Counted from the first letter of the stretch, positions 42,656-51,149 are shown. The stretch: DNA of 63,926 nucleotides from Rhizobium sp. Q54 (GCA_943328505.2 CALQAH020000007.1:1-63926), one strand, 5' to 3'. The notes: generated by a model not told the origin, from the sequence alone. Program-made: numbers and translations.

Positions 42656-43477
42656 ATGAAACTACAAAAAAAAATACTCATACTATTATTATTACTTTCT
42701 GCAAGTACTAATTTGGCTCAGGAATTTAATGGGTTTAAGTACATTGTGATTGGTAATTTGGATTATGGACCAAGTGGAAAAGATATTTATGGTATCAGCA
42801 ACAGTCTTGCAGATTTTTTCATAAAAAAGGGGTATAATGTAATTGTTGTTGATAAATTTGATAATTTAAAAGTAGCCGAATTAAAATATAATAATTGTCT
42901 AGGATTATATATTAGACCAAGTCACACAGGATTTGAAATAAAAGTTGATTTTTTAAATTGTAATAATGAAACAATAAAAAGTGTAACTGGGAAAGCAAAT
43001 TCTAATTATGTAAATGCATTGAATAGAATTTTTAATCAATTAGACAAAATCATTGATTATACTTACGACGAAACTCTTACCCCAAAAAAAATATATCCTG
43101 TAGTTGAAAACATTAATAAAACTGAAGCAGAATTAAAAGCATATTTTGATTCAACAAAAACAGACGCAATTGAAGGGATATACAAATCTTATAAATCAGA
43201 CACTAATTACAAAGTAGGTGTATTTAAAATTGGAGAATTATATAAGGCAATAGTGATTGAAAATGATTATTCTCATTGGGATAAAGGAGATGTTAAAGCG
43301 ATTTTTGAAAGTACCGCTGCTGAGGGAGTTTTTTCAACAAAATATTACATGAGTAATAAAACATCTATAGAAACATTTGCTAACTTAGAGGGTGGTCTTA
43401 TTACTATTGAAATAAAAAATCAAAAGGGTGAAAATGAAGATATTAATTTACTCAAATTATATCCTAAAATTAATTAA
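42656..43477 (+). CDS. Secreted hypothetical protein, 273 aa (tandem paralogue 2)
   Basis: Signal peptide KILILLLLLSASTNLAQ. The body repeats the blocks of paralogue 1: FNGFKYIVIGNLDYGPSG, NSLADFFIKKGYNVIVV, DAIEGIYKSYKSDTNYKVGV and FESTAAEGVFSTKYYMS. Divergence is substantial in the N-terminal half and low in the C-terminal half, so the C-terminal domain is under stronger constraint. Its stop is 2 bases from the next ATG. Role unknown. Confidence 0.7.
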   Translation: MKLQKKILILLLLLSASTNLAQEFNGFKYIVIGNLDYGPSGKDIYGISNSLADFFIKKGYNVIVVDKFDNLKVAELKYNNCLGLYIRPSHTGFEIKVDFLNCNNETIKSVTGKANSNYVNALNRIFNQLDKIIDYTYDETLTPKKIYPVVENINKTEAELKAYFDSTKTDAIEGIYKSYKSDTNYKVGVFKIGELYKAIVIENDYSHWDKGDVKAIFESTAAEGVFSTKYYMSNKTSIETFANLEGGLITIEIKNQKGENEDINLLKLYPKIN

Positions 43478-43479
43478 TT

Positions 43480-44058
43480 ATGAAAATATATTATTTAATA
43501 TTTATTTTATTTCCTATTTCAGGAATTTCTCAATCTTCTTATAGTAATCCTTATACCCCTCCTGTAAAAGTAGAAGTTACAGTAAAAAAAGAACCTTATA
43601 ATTATTCAAATATTGGTACAAATTTTACTAATTCATACAACCAAGCTCGCCAAGCCGCCGCTGCAAACAGAGCTGCAGAATCACAGGCAGAATTAGTTAG
43701 AATTGAAAATAGACGCCTTGAACAAGAATATGCGGAAAAACTAAGATTACAAGAATTGGAAAAAAAGAGAATTGAAGAAGAAAGAAGAATTCAAGAAGAA
43801 AAGAACCCAAATAGCATATTAAATAAATTCAAAAACGCTAATGTTAATAGGGAAAATGAAGAGTTAAAAAATAAATTAAAGCAAATGGAATTAGCTTTAG
43901 CTGAAAAAGAAAAAGCAGAGAATGAAAGAATAGAAAAAGAAAAAGCAGAAAGTGAAAGACTAGAAAAAGAAAAAGAGGAGAGTGAAAGGTTAGAAAAAGA
44001 AAAAGTTCAAAAAAATAAGAGTGGAAAAACAATTAAAAATAAAAAAACTCCTAATTAA
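43480..44058 (+). CDS. Secreted coiled-coil protein with Glu/Lys repeats, 192 aa
   Basis: A signal peptide (MKIYYLIFILFPISGISQ) precedes a Tyr/Pro-rich segment. A long charged coiled coil (about 65-180) includes near-perfect 10-residue repeats of the form ERLEKEKAES (ESERLEKEKE, ESERLEKEKV). It ends in a Lys-rich tail. It follows the paralogue pair by 2 bases and completes the operon. It could be a structural or tethering protein at the cell surface. Repeat-driven low complexity makes homology calls unsafe. Confidence 0.65.
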   Translation: MKIYYLIFILFPISGISQSSYSNPYTPPVKVEVTVKKEPYNYSNIGTNFTNSYNQARQAAAANRAAESQAELVRIENRRLEQEYAEKLRLQELEKKRIEEERRIQEEKNPNSILNKFKNANVNRENEELKNKLKQMELALAEKEKAENERIEKEKAESERLEKEKEESERLEKEKVQKNKSGKTIKNKKTPN

Positions 44059-44076
44059 ACTCAATAATAGAAAACA

Positions 44077-44382
44077 CTACTTAATCACAAAAATTCCATG
44101 TATCGGAATATGGTCTGATATTTTCCGAGCTTCCTCAAGAGTTACAAATTGGGGGTGGAAATTTTCAACTTTAGCTTTTTCAACCGTTACCTTGTTTGAA
44201 TAATAAAACATATTATCATATTCTGAAGCCAAACAATCATGTTTGAGGCACTTTTTACGCAAACTCGTTTTTTGATTAGTCAATAAACTTTTGTAACCAA
44301 TATACTTTTAAGGAATAAAAACAGTGTAGGTTTGTGAACAATTAAAATCGCCCATAAAGATTATATTTAATTTAGTGTACAA
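44077..44382 (-). pseudogene. Truncated endonuclease/exonuclease/phosphatase family gene
   Basis: The minus-strand frame reads LNIIFMGDFNCSQTYTVFIP, then an in-frame TAA, then KYIGYKSLLTNQKTS, and ends VTLEEARKISDHIPIHGIF. GDFN and SDHIP are the active-site motifs near the end of EEP-family nucleases. The N-terminal two thirds are missing and an internal stop is present, so this is a dead fragment. Its truncated end faces the recombinase island. Confidence 0.8.
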
Positions 44383-44483
44383 AGAGATTAACTAACTGAA
44401 ATATTTGATTTCTGTTTAATTACAAATATCAACAAAAACTGATTTGTCGCTAAATATTATCGCTTTTAACTAAAGATAATTGC

Positions 44484-44553
44484 GTATTGATTTGTATTGA
44501 TGTGTAAGTATATTTATTGACATAGATAGACCTGTATTAGACTGTATTGATTT
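44484..44553. repeat. Seven degenerate 10-bp tandem repeats
   Basis: Read in steps of ten, the units are GTATTGATTT, GTATTGATGT, GTAAGTATAT, TTATTGACAT, AGATAGACCT, GTATTAGACT and GTATTGATTT. The outer pairs are near identical and the centre is degenerate. The repeat length equals about one helical turn, as for phased protein-binding arrays. It lies between the EEP fragment and the island genes. The rest of 44383-44571 is AT-rich with no gene. Confidence 0.6.
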
Positions 44554-44571
44554 TTTTGCTTTAGAAAAAAA

Positions 44572-44898
44572 TTATTTTTTGGTTCGTCTTTTTTGGTTTT
44601 CTTCGTCAATTTTGTATAGCACATAAATTAATGTTCCTCCCACAATTGCACAAGTTAGCATTACTTTCCAATTGTTTTTAACATAGGTTCTAATTAGTGA
44701 TTCTGCAATTTTCCCATTTGTCATATCATTACTTAGTCTTTCTATGGTTGGAATAGTTGTTGGTAATCCTTCTAGACCTGGTGTGACTCCGCCTTTATCA
44801 AGTGAATTATTGACAAAATGTGTAGATTGCATTTCCATCAACTTGTTGTTGTAAGACAGTGGAAATAATTCTTTTATGTTTGGTGCTCTATAATTCAT
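44572..44898 (-). CDS. Single-pass membrane protein, 108 aa
   Basis: A soluble N-terminal part (residues 1-75) is followed by one membrane helix (WKVMLTCAIVGGTLIYVLY, about 78-96) and a basic tail (KRRTKK), suggesting a C-terminal anchor. Its ATG overlaps the previous stop (ATGA), so it is coupled to the zinc-finger-like gene. No family was recognised. It belongs to the cargo of the ssrA-proximal island. Confidence 0.6.
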   Translation of the reverse strand: MNYRAPNIKELFPLSYNNKLMEMQSTHFVNNSLDKGGVTPGLEGLPTTIPTIERLSNDMTNGKIAESLIRTYVKNNWKVMLTCAIVGGTLIYVLYKIDEENQKRRTKK

Positions 44899-45329
44899 TC
44901 TTCAGTATATTTTTCTATTACAAATTTTTGGTTTTCAGGGTCTACTAATTCAATCGAATATCCAAAGCAAACATAAACTTCATTACCAGTATCCTTATTA
45001 ATCATTTTTTTATGGTAAAAATCAAAATTATAACCCTCATAATCAAGTAAAGGTTTGAAGACACCATTATGTTTTAAGTAATAGTCACTTATTCTAATTT
45101 TTTTTAAAATAGCTTCATTACTTTTTACAATTTTTAAAAACAAAATCGTGATGGCTTCTTTTTGCTTTCTCTTATCATTATTAAAATCAATGCGATGTTG
45201 TTCGCAGCAGTATATCTGCCTGGAATCAGAAGGAGAAAATTCTCCAGAGCAATCTGGCTTTTTGCATATACGTATTGGATATCGTCTATTTGAAATCCTC
45301 TTGTTTAATGTTTGGTTATTTTTCCCCAT
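44895..45329 (-). CDS. Zinc-finger-like protein, 144 aa
   Basis: The N-terminal third has the cluster CKKPDCSGEFSPSDSRQIYC then CEQHR (C-x4-C...C-C-x2-H), a treble-clef-like zinc site seen in small DNA-binding or phage-type proteins. The remainder is a mixed-charge domain (YYLKHNGVFKPLLDYEGYNF). It is divergent from the 304-aa gene. A 28-bp palindrome between them carries both -33 boxes, so one of the two proteins may bind it. It is translationally coupled to the membrane protein gene. Confidence 0.6.
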   Translation of the reverse strand: MGKNNQTLNKRISNRRYPIRICKKPDCSGEFSPSDSRQIYCCEQHRIDFNNDKRKQKEAITILFLKIVKSNEAILKKIRISDYYLKHNGVFKPLLDYEGYNFDFYHKKMINKDTGNEVYVCFGYSIELVDPENQKFVIEKYTEE

Positions 45330-45351
45330 GAAATTTTATTTTTTGAATCAC

Positions 45352-45398
45352 CAAAATTATAAAAAAGTTTGTATAATTACAAACTTTTTATATCTTTG
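45352..45398. promoter_or_regulatory. Divergent promoters sharing a long palindrome
   Basis: AAAAAGTTTGTA (45362-45373) and TACAAACTTTTT (45378-45389) form perfect 12-bp arms around TAAT. On the plus strand TTTG (45368-45371), N19, TATCTTTG (45391-45398) is an exact Bacteroidetes promoter. On the minus strand TTTG (45380-45383), N20, TAATTTTG (45352-45359) is the mirror promoter. A dimer bound to the palindrome would block both. Confidence 0.8.
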
Positions 45399-45413
45399 AA
45401 AAAAAATTACAAT

Positions 45414-46328
45414 ATGATTTCTAGAGAGCGTTTTAAAAATAATCCAAATGCCGCTGAAGCATTATTTGACTTACTTAAAGAACGTGTTTTTCTGAAAACA
45501 GAAATAGACATGGTTTATTCGGATTTAGTTAACTGGGAACGTTCAAATTTATTATCTATAGGAGGAGATTCTGGTAAGGGAGATTGGAAGAAATTAAACT
45601 ATATCGAATATACTTGGGTTAAAATAATCCAAGAGTTAAGACAATATGGATTTACTTATGATGAAATTTTGGTGTATAAAACTGAAATATTTAGGCCTAT
45701 AAAACAAGGGGAACTAATGGAGGCATGTAAAGTCGATAGTAAGAATTTAGAACAGCAACTTGGATCTGAAGCCCTTGAAAAATTAAATGCGATTTCAGAT
45801 TCTGAGTACGATGAAGATTTGGATATTGGAACTAGTATTTTAGAAAGTAGTATGTTAAGTGCTATAATAACAGGTGATAAATGGACATTGCATTTTTTTA
45901 AGGATAATCCTGGATTTTGTCTTATTTTTTCAAAAGAAGTATTAAGAGGATTTGATTTAATAAATAAGACTGAAATCCTAATGGAATTATTGTCAAAAAC
46001 TTTTCTAAGTATTTCTTTGAGTGACATCATATCCAATTTTTTAGTTGATGATGAAAATTCTTTTGAAGAAAGTACTATCTCAATATTAACTAAAAATGAG
46101 CATAAATTATTGAAGCAGATTAGAAAAGGGTACAGTGATATAAAAAGTATCAAAATAAGGTTTAAAGATGACAAAATGGATATGATTGAAGTTACTTCTA
46201 TAAAAAAAGTAAAACTAGAGAGCAGACTTTTAGAGCACATCAAGAAAGGAGATTATCAAACCATTTCTATTGATACAGTTGAAGGAAAAATAGTTAATTT
46301 TGAAAATACACAAAAAATAAAATTATAA
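45414..46328 (+). CDS. Island hypothetical protein, 304 aa
   Basis: The start is ATG 45414 (MISRERFKNNPN). A longer frame from 45369 would begin inside the -33 box of the gene's own perfect promoter. The N-terminal 110 residues include a possible helix-turn-helix (YTWVKIIQELRQYGFTYDEIL), the centre is acidic, and the C-terminal 80 residues form a basic alpha/beta part (IKSIKIRFKDDKMDMIEVTS). It could be the regulator of the divergent pair. The family was not recognised. Confidence 0.65.
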   Translation: MISRERFKNNPNAAEALFDLLKERVFLKTEIDMVYSDLVNWERSNLLSIGGDSGKGDWKKLNYIEYTWVKIIQELRQYGFTYDEILVYKTEIFRPIKQGELMEACKVDSKNLEQQLGSEALEKLNAISDSEYDEDLDIGTSILESSMLSAIITGDKWTLHFFKDNPGFCLIFSKEVLRGFDLINKTEILMELLSKTFLSISLSDIISNFLVDDENSFEESTISILTKNEHKLLKQIRKGYSDIKSIKIRFKDDKMDMIEVTSIKKVKLESRLLEHIKKGDYQTISIDTVEGKIVNFENTQKIKL

Positions 46329-46404
46329 ATACTGAAGAACTCAGATTTTAAGTTACATAGTAAGCTTATCGGAAAAGCCGAAAGTTAAGCACATTAAATA
46401 AAAT

Positions 46405-46542
46405 GTGGTATTATTTGAAAAATATAAAAAGATTTTACTTAAAAGAAATCCTGAACTGACAAAGGAGGAAATTGAAAAAATTTTGGAGTTTTTAGCACTA
46501 ATTGCTAAACAAACAGTGGGTAATTATAAAAAGTCGATTTAA
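46405..46542 (+). CDS. Small protein upstream of the recombinase, 45 aa (GTG start)
   Basis: The frame between a TAA and the recombinase gene encodes LFEKYKKILLKRNPELTKEE, then IEKILEFLALIAKQTVGNYK. It is a convincing helical protein whose only suitable start is GTG 46405. The stop is 2 bases before ATG 46545 of the recombinase, so the two are co-translated. Short helical proteins of this type often precede flavobacterial recombinase genes, by my recollection of their pattern. It may be a directionality or accessory factor. Confidence 0.6.
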   Translation: MVLFEKYKKILLKRNPELTKEEIEKILEFLALIAKQTVGNYKKSI

Positions 46543-46544
46543 TT

Positions 46545-48218
46545 ATGAAAAAAGCGGTGATAATGTGCAGAGTGAGCAGCGAGGAGCAATCAAAAGGTTA
46601 TAGCTTAGATGTGCAACTAGAGCAACTTACAAGGTATTGTGATAGAAATAACATTTCAATAGTTAAGCAGTATAGAGAATACCATTCTGCAAAAGATTTT
46701 AATAGACCAGAATTTCAAAATTTTTTACAATTTGTAAAAAAAAATAAAGGGGTAGTCGATTTGTTATTAATTACCTCTTGGGATAGATTTTCGCGAAACT
46801 TAACTGATTCTTTAGTAATGTTAAGAACGCTTGAGAAGTATGGTGTAAAGGTACAAGCTGTAGAGCAACCAATAGATATGAGTATTCCAGAAAATAAAGC
46901 CATGTTGGCTATTTTTCTTGCTATACCAGAAATTGATAATGATAGGAGGTCTATTAAAATAAAAGGTGGTATAAGAGGCTCATTAAAAGCTGGTAGATGG
47001 TGTAGGATTGCACCAATAGGGTATAAAAATGTAAGAGACCAAAATAATAAGCCTGTAATAGTTCCGTCATCTATTGCACATCATATTAAGTATATTTTTG
47101 AGCAGATAGCTATAGGTAAATTGCAAAGTGAATTAAGGGAAGAAGTTTATAGAAAAGGAATTAAGATAAGCAGAAGTAACTTTTCAAAATTATTGCGCAA
47201 TCCAATATATATGGGTAAAATAATTGTACCCAAAAGCGAAGAGGAACCAATGATGATAATTGATGGAATTCACGATGCAATTATATCTGAAAATCTATAT
47301 TTTGAAGTACAACAAATATTGTCAAACAACAACAAAATTAGAAAACTACCAGTGTATAAATCATTGAGAGAAGAATTACCTTTAAGAGGTATGCTTTCGT
47401 GCTCTCAATGTGGTGAAAAATTAACTGGAAGTCGGTCAAAAAGTGCTACGGGAAATCATTATTTCTATTATCATTGTAATTACTGCGCCAAAGAACGATA
47501 TCCGATGGATTTGGTTAATCAAACATTTGAAAGTATTCTCGATGATTTTACTTTCACTAATGAAGCAAAAGAAATTTATCAGTTGATGGTGAAAGACTTA
47601 TTATCAGTGGATGCTAAAGATTCCAAATTAAAACACGAACAGTTGGTAAAAAGTTTAAATGACACCAATTCACGTATTGAAAAATTACAGGATTTATACG
47701 TTGACAGTAAAATAGATTGCAAGCAATATAGTGATACAATGACTAGATACAATGCCCAAAAGTTCAGTCTGATAGATGAAATAGATGGTACAAAAAAGAT
47801 CGATGGAGATTATTTGAATTGGTTAAAAAATGGAGTGGATGCCTTATCAAATCTAAAAGGACACTATGCTAACTCGGCGATTAGAGATAAACAACAACTA
47901 ATTAGTTCGATATTCCCTGAAAAATTTGAATTTGACGGAAAAAAATGTCGAACTACTAGAATCAATGATGTTTTAAGGTATATCTTATTGATTGATAATG
48001 ATTTAGAAAATAAAAAAAGTGGACAAATATCGAAAAAAATCGAGTTGTCCACTTTAGTGGAGTCGCCGAGAATCGAACTCGGGTCCAAACAAGCAACTAA
48101 AAAACTTTCTACACGCTTATTTCCTGTTTGGGTTTTCGACGTTGGGCTAGGACAGAAACAACCACCAAACGCTTATCTTCTGAGTTTCAAAATGGCATCG
48201 AAGCACTGCCAAATCTAG
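46545..48218 (+). CDS. Large serine recombinase (site-specific integrase)
   Basis: The resolvase domain (1-150) starts CRVSSEEQSKGYSLDVQLEQ (catalytic Ser in VSS), with DRFSRN near residue 80. A recombinase domain (about 160-270: GSLKAGRWCRIAPIGYKNV, LLRNPIYMGKI), a zinc ribbon (CSQCGEKL...CNYC, about 290-325) and a C-terminal coiled coil follow. The last 53 or so residues (VESPRIELGSKQ onward) are encoded by antisense tmRNA sequence, so the frame runs from the island into ssrA. The real C-terminus before integration was probably different. This places the attachment site at the ssrA 3' end. Confidence 0.9.
   Translation: MKKAVIMCRVSSEEQSKGYSLDVQLEQLTRYCDRNNISIVKQYREYHSAKDFNRPEFQNFLQFVKKNKGVVDLLLITSWDRFSRNLTDSLVMLRTLEKYGVKVQAVEQPIDMSIPENKAMLAIFLAIPEIDNDRRSIKIKGGIRGSLKAGRWCRIAPIGYKNVRDQNNKPVIVPSSIAHHIKYIFEQIAIGKLQSELREEVYRKGIKISRSNFSKLLRNPIYMGKIIVPKSEEEPMMIIDGIHDAIISENLYFEVQQILSNNNKIRKLPVYKSLREELPLRGMLSCSQCGEKLTGSRSKSATGNHYFYYHCNYCAKERYPMDLVNQTFESILDDFTFTNEAKEIYQLMVKDLLSVDAKDSKLKHEQLVKSLNDTNSRIEKLQDLYVDSKIDCKQYSDTMTRYNAQKFSLIDEIDGTKKIDGDYLNWLKNGVDALSNLKGHYANSAIRDKQQLISSIFPEKFEFDGKKCRTTRINDVLRYILLIDNDLENKKSGQISKKIELSTLVESPRIELGSKQATKKLSTRLFPVWVFDVGLGQKQPPNAYLLSFKMASKHCQI
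48012..48055 (-). terminator. tmRNA terminator
   Basis: AAAGTGGACAA (48016-48026) and TTGTCCACTTT (48045-48055) form a perfect 11-bp stem followed on the minus strand by a T-run, 3 bases after the tmRNA 3' end. It lies inside the recombinase reading frame. TCCACT-TT-AGTGGA (48048-48061) also makes a symmetric candidate crossover core. Confidence 0.8.
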
Positions 48219-48450
48219 GTTTATTTTTACGATTCCTCTTAACCAACCGCCACAAACCAAGGCTTTTGAGAGAAATCTCACTTTCCTACCTTGTAGGACG
48301 TGGCTAATCTTACTTTAATTCAGATTATGCAGCAAGAGCGTAGTTTCCTTCGCCGTGTAAGTGTTTTGAAACCTTTTATTAACGAGAATTGTCCCAGTTC
48401 TCGACGTGCTTACTTTTCAATTCGACTTGCTGTCAAAACCAGTCGACCCC
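48058..48450 (-). ncRNA. ssrA: Transfer-messenger RNA
   Basis: Minus strand. The 5' end reads GGGGTCGACTGGTTTTGACA and the 3' end GTTCGATTCTCGGCGACTCCA, giving the tRNA-like acceptor and T-arm with an encoded CCA. The tag frame ends GGC GAA GGA AAC TAC GCT CTT GCT GCA TAA (48325-48354), giving GEGNYALAA, close to the flavobacterial type. The length is about 393 nt. It rescues stalled ribosomes with SmpB. The recombinase gene overlaps its 3' 160 nt in antisense. Confidence 0.95.
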
Positions 48451-48537
48451 ATTTTTGATTATTGAATTTGAAAAAGCCATTGCAAAAATCAGACCGCAAA
48501 TATAGTACATTAATTGGCAAGAATAAAAGGAACTTTG

Positions 48538-49728
48538 TTATTCGTCGTCCTCTAGTTTAAAAGGATAATCTCCAAAAAGAGCCGCTAGTTTTTTGGTTTG
48601 GTACGTCTTTTTGGTAAACTTATTGGATAAAACAATAATGGTGACTTTTTCTTTTCTTAAATTAATAAACGAGGAAGTATTGCCATGCCACCAACCATTA
48701 TGAAAATAAAAAGGTTCTCCCTTTTCCCATTCTATCATTCGAATGCCTAAACCATAATTTTTTGTGCCTTTGCTTTCATAACTGTAACCTTGATATACTT
48801 TCTTTAACAAATCAGAGTTCAAGAAAAATGGAGCATAACGCGCTTTATCAAACTTTAAGATGTCTCTAGGTGTAGAATAAATATTTTTATCACCATAAAT
48901 TCCATCAAGATAATCCACACCAATTTCCATGTTATTTCCTTTATAAGATGGAGAAACATTTCCTCTATCTTTATCATTATCATAAACAAATGTATTGGTC
49001 ATTCCCAATGGTGAAAATATCATTTGTTTCATAGCTTCTGGATATTTTAACCTTGTGATTTTTTCAATAATTAATGCTAGTATTGCATAATTGGTATTGC
49101 AATAACTAAAATGAGTATCGGTTTTGGTTTCTAGTGGGATTTTATTTTCCACCATAATTGTAACGATATCTTCATTGGTTAAGGTTTCTTTGGTATTCCA
49201 TACTCCTTTTTCATAGGTGAAATAAGCATAATTTTTCATACCGCTTCTATGATTTAGCAAGGTTTGTATGGTTACATCAGGATAAGGAAAATTTTTAAGA
49301 ATTGAAGTTATTTTTTGATCAAGCTTTAGTTTTTGGGTGTCAATTAAAAGTAAAATAGCTGTCGATGTCAAAACTTTACTCACAGATGCAATATGAAGCG
49401 GAGTATCTTTGGTGATGTTCTCATCGGTTCCTTTATTAGCAAAACCCAAATAATTTTCATAAATAATTTGTCCATTTTTGGCAACTAAAAAACTTACATT
49501 GTCATTTTTTGTTGACCATGTATTGTCAAAAAAACGTGTAACTGCATTTTTCTTAGTAGTGATGTAAGAGCTTGTAAGTGCTGGCATTTCTTCGGTTAAG
49601 GGTTGCATTACTGGAATTCCTTCTTTATTTACTTTTACAACACCATCATCTGTTTTTTCTTGTTTGGAACAGGTTGAAAATAATAATATTGGAAGTGCAA
49701 AAAGGAATATATATTTCAAAAATTTCAT
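48538..49728 (-). CDS. Serine hydrolase of the class C beta-lactamase family (lipoprotein)
   Basis: A lipoprotein signal (LFALPILLFSTC, Cys20) precedes a beta-lactamase/DD-peptidase fold. SVSK (115-118) carries the nucleophilic Ser and Lys, YCN (209-211) is the second motif, and HNGWWHG near residue 345 takes the place of KTG. Such enzymes act as esterases, peptidases or D-amino-peptide hydrolases in the periplasm rather than as resistance enzymes in most cases. It is monocistronic, next to ssrA. The length of 396 aa is normal. Confidence 0.9.
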   Translation of the reverse strand: MKFLKYIFLFALPILLFSTCSKQEKTDDGVVKVNKEGIPVMQPLTEEMPALTSSYITTKKNAVTRFFDNTWSTKNDNVSFLVAKNGQIIYENYLGFANKGTDENITKDTPLHIASVSKVLTSTAILLLIDTQKLKLDQKITSILKNFPYPDVTIQTLLNHRSGMKNYAYFTYEKGVWNTKETLTNEDIVTIMVENKIPLETKTDTHFSYCNTNYAILALIIEKITRLKYPEAMKQMIFSPLGMTNTFVYDNDKDRGNVSPSYKGNNMEIGVDYLDGIYGDKNIYSTPRDILKFDKARYAPFFLNSDLLKKVYQGYSYESKGTKNYGLGIRMIEWEKGEPFYFHNGWWHGNTSSFINLRKEKVTIIVLSNKFTKKTYQTKKLAALFGDYPFKLEDDE

Positions 49729-49940
49729 TTTTATAGTATTAGATTAACAAATATAACCAATCAAAAAAACCATAAACTAACTTTTTTAGAAAGCTATCAA
49801 CAGGTTTTCCACATTTTTGAATGTAATATTTGCAATAAACTACTTTGAAAATGAAGCTAAAATTTAACGTTTTATTTTCTCTAAAAAAGTTTTGAAAACG
49901 TTTTCGTTACAACTACTTTTGGTGCGCTTAAAAATGCACT

Positions 49941-51143
49941 ATGAAATTCGGAATTATAAAAGAAAGAAAAATACCAGTTGATAGAAGAGTAGTCTTTACT
50001 CCTGAAGAATTAGCCCGTTTACAAAAGGAACATCCCGATACCATTATAAAAGTTGAAAGCTCGGATATTCGAGTATTTACAGATGAACAATATACTAATT
50101 TAGGAATCGAAGTTACAGATGATATTTCTGATTGTGATGTCTTATTTGGCGTAAAAGAAGTTCCAATCGATGCTTTAATTCCCAATAAAAAATACTTCTT
50201 TTTTTCACATACAATCAAAAAGCAAGTCTACAACAGGAAATTATTGCAAGCAATTTTAGAAAAAAAGATTGATTTATACGATCATGAAACTATTGTTGAC
50301 GACAAAAACAGACGATTAATCGGATTTGGACGATATGCTGGAATTGTTGGAGCCTATAATGGGTTTAGAGCTTTTGGGTTAAAGTTTGAATTGTTTTCAA
50401 TTCCTAAGGCAGAAACACTTTCGGGTAAAGACTCTTTAATCGAAAAATTACGAAGACAAACATTACCACCGATTAAAATCGTGCTAACTGGCCATGGAAA
50501 AGTCGGAATGGGAGCCAAAGAAATTTTAGATGGAATGAAAATTAAAGAAGTTTCGATTGAAAATTTTTTAACAAAAATATATTCAGAACCTGTTTATACA
50601 CAATTGGATACTTTGGATTATAACCAGCGTAGGGATCGAAAATCAGTAGGAATTCAAGATTTTTATAACAATCCAACGGAATATATTTCCAATTTTGAAC
50701 GCTTTACCAAAGTCTCAGATATTTTTATGGCCGGACATTTTTATGGAAATGATGCACCTGTAATTTTAACTCGCGAAATGTTGCAAGCAACCGATTGTAA
50801 GATTAAAGTTGTGGCTGATATTTCTTGTGATGTTGATGGACCCATCGCATGTACCACTAAAGCTTCGACTATTGCAGATCCATTTTTCGGCTATTTACCA
50901 AGTGAAAATAAAGAAGTTCCCTATTCACATCCAGCTGCAATTGTTGTGATGTCTGTTGATAATTTACCCTGTGAATTACCAAAAGATGCCAGCGAAGGTT
51001 TTGGAGAAATGTTTATGCAATATGTAATTCCAGCTTTTTTCAATAATGATAAAGATGGAATTTTACAAAGAGCTAAAATGACTGAAAACGGCAAACTCAC
51101 GGAAAGATTTGCCTATTTACAAGAATACGTAGAAGGAAAATAA
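49941..51143 (+). CDS. NAD(P)-dependent alanine/saccharopine dehydrogenase-like oxidoreductase
   Basis: This 400-aa protein begins MKFGIIKERKIPVDRRVVFT, like alanine dehydrogenase/transhydrogenase N-domains, with KKYFFFSHTIKKQ and RLIGFGRYAGIVGAYNG. The Rossmann part is IKIVLTGHGKVGMGAKEIL (around 180). The C-terminal region contains VADISCDVDGPIACTTKAST, as in lysine-type saccharopine dehydrogenases. It probably interconverts an amino acid and a keto acid with NAD(H) in the cytoplasm. The substrate is not decided by sequence. A clear terminator follows. Confidence 0.8.
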   Translation: MKFGIIKERKIPVDRRVVFTPEELARLQKEHPDTIIKVESSDIRVFTDEQYTNLGIEVTDDISDCDVLFGVKEVPIDALIPNKKYFFFSHTIKKQVYNRKLLQAILEKKIDLYDHETIVDDKNRRLIGFGRYAGIVGAYNGFRAFGLKFELFSIPKAETLSGKDSLIEKLRRQTLPPIKIVLTGHGKVGMGAKEILDGMKIKEVSIENFLTKIYSEPVYTQLDTLDYNQRRDRKSVGIQDFYNNPTEYISNFERFTKVSDIFMAGHFYGNDAPVILTREMLQATDCKIKVVADISCDVDGPIACTTKASTIADPFFGYLPSENKEVPYSHPAAIVVMSVDNLPCELPKDASEGFGEMFMQYVIPAFFNNDKDGILQRAKMTENGKLTERFAYLQEYVEGK

Positions 51144-51149
51144 TAGTTT

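Noticed and set aside
43844..44032. Minus-strand open frame opposite the Glu/Lys repeats
   Set aside because: It encodes only a Phe/Leu repeat produced by the complementary strand of the coiled-coil repeats.
44484..44553. The 10-bp repeats as a CRISPR array
   Set aside because: The units are contiguous, only 10 bp long, with no spacers and no cas genes in the window.
45369..45413. Longer start for the 304-aa island protein
   Set aside because: It would begin inside the -33 box of a perfect promoter, and ATG 45414 follows the expected transcription start.
45656..46243. Long open frame on the minus strand opposite the 304-aa gene
   Set aside because: Leu/Ser/Phe-rich composition typical of an antisense shadow, no promoter or ribosome site, and the plus-strand frame has the promoter.
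49923..49940. GTGCGCTTAAAAATGCAC before the dehydrogenase gene resembles the operator
   Set aside because: The spacer is one base longer, it abuts the start codon and no -7 box follows, so it is probably chance.
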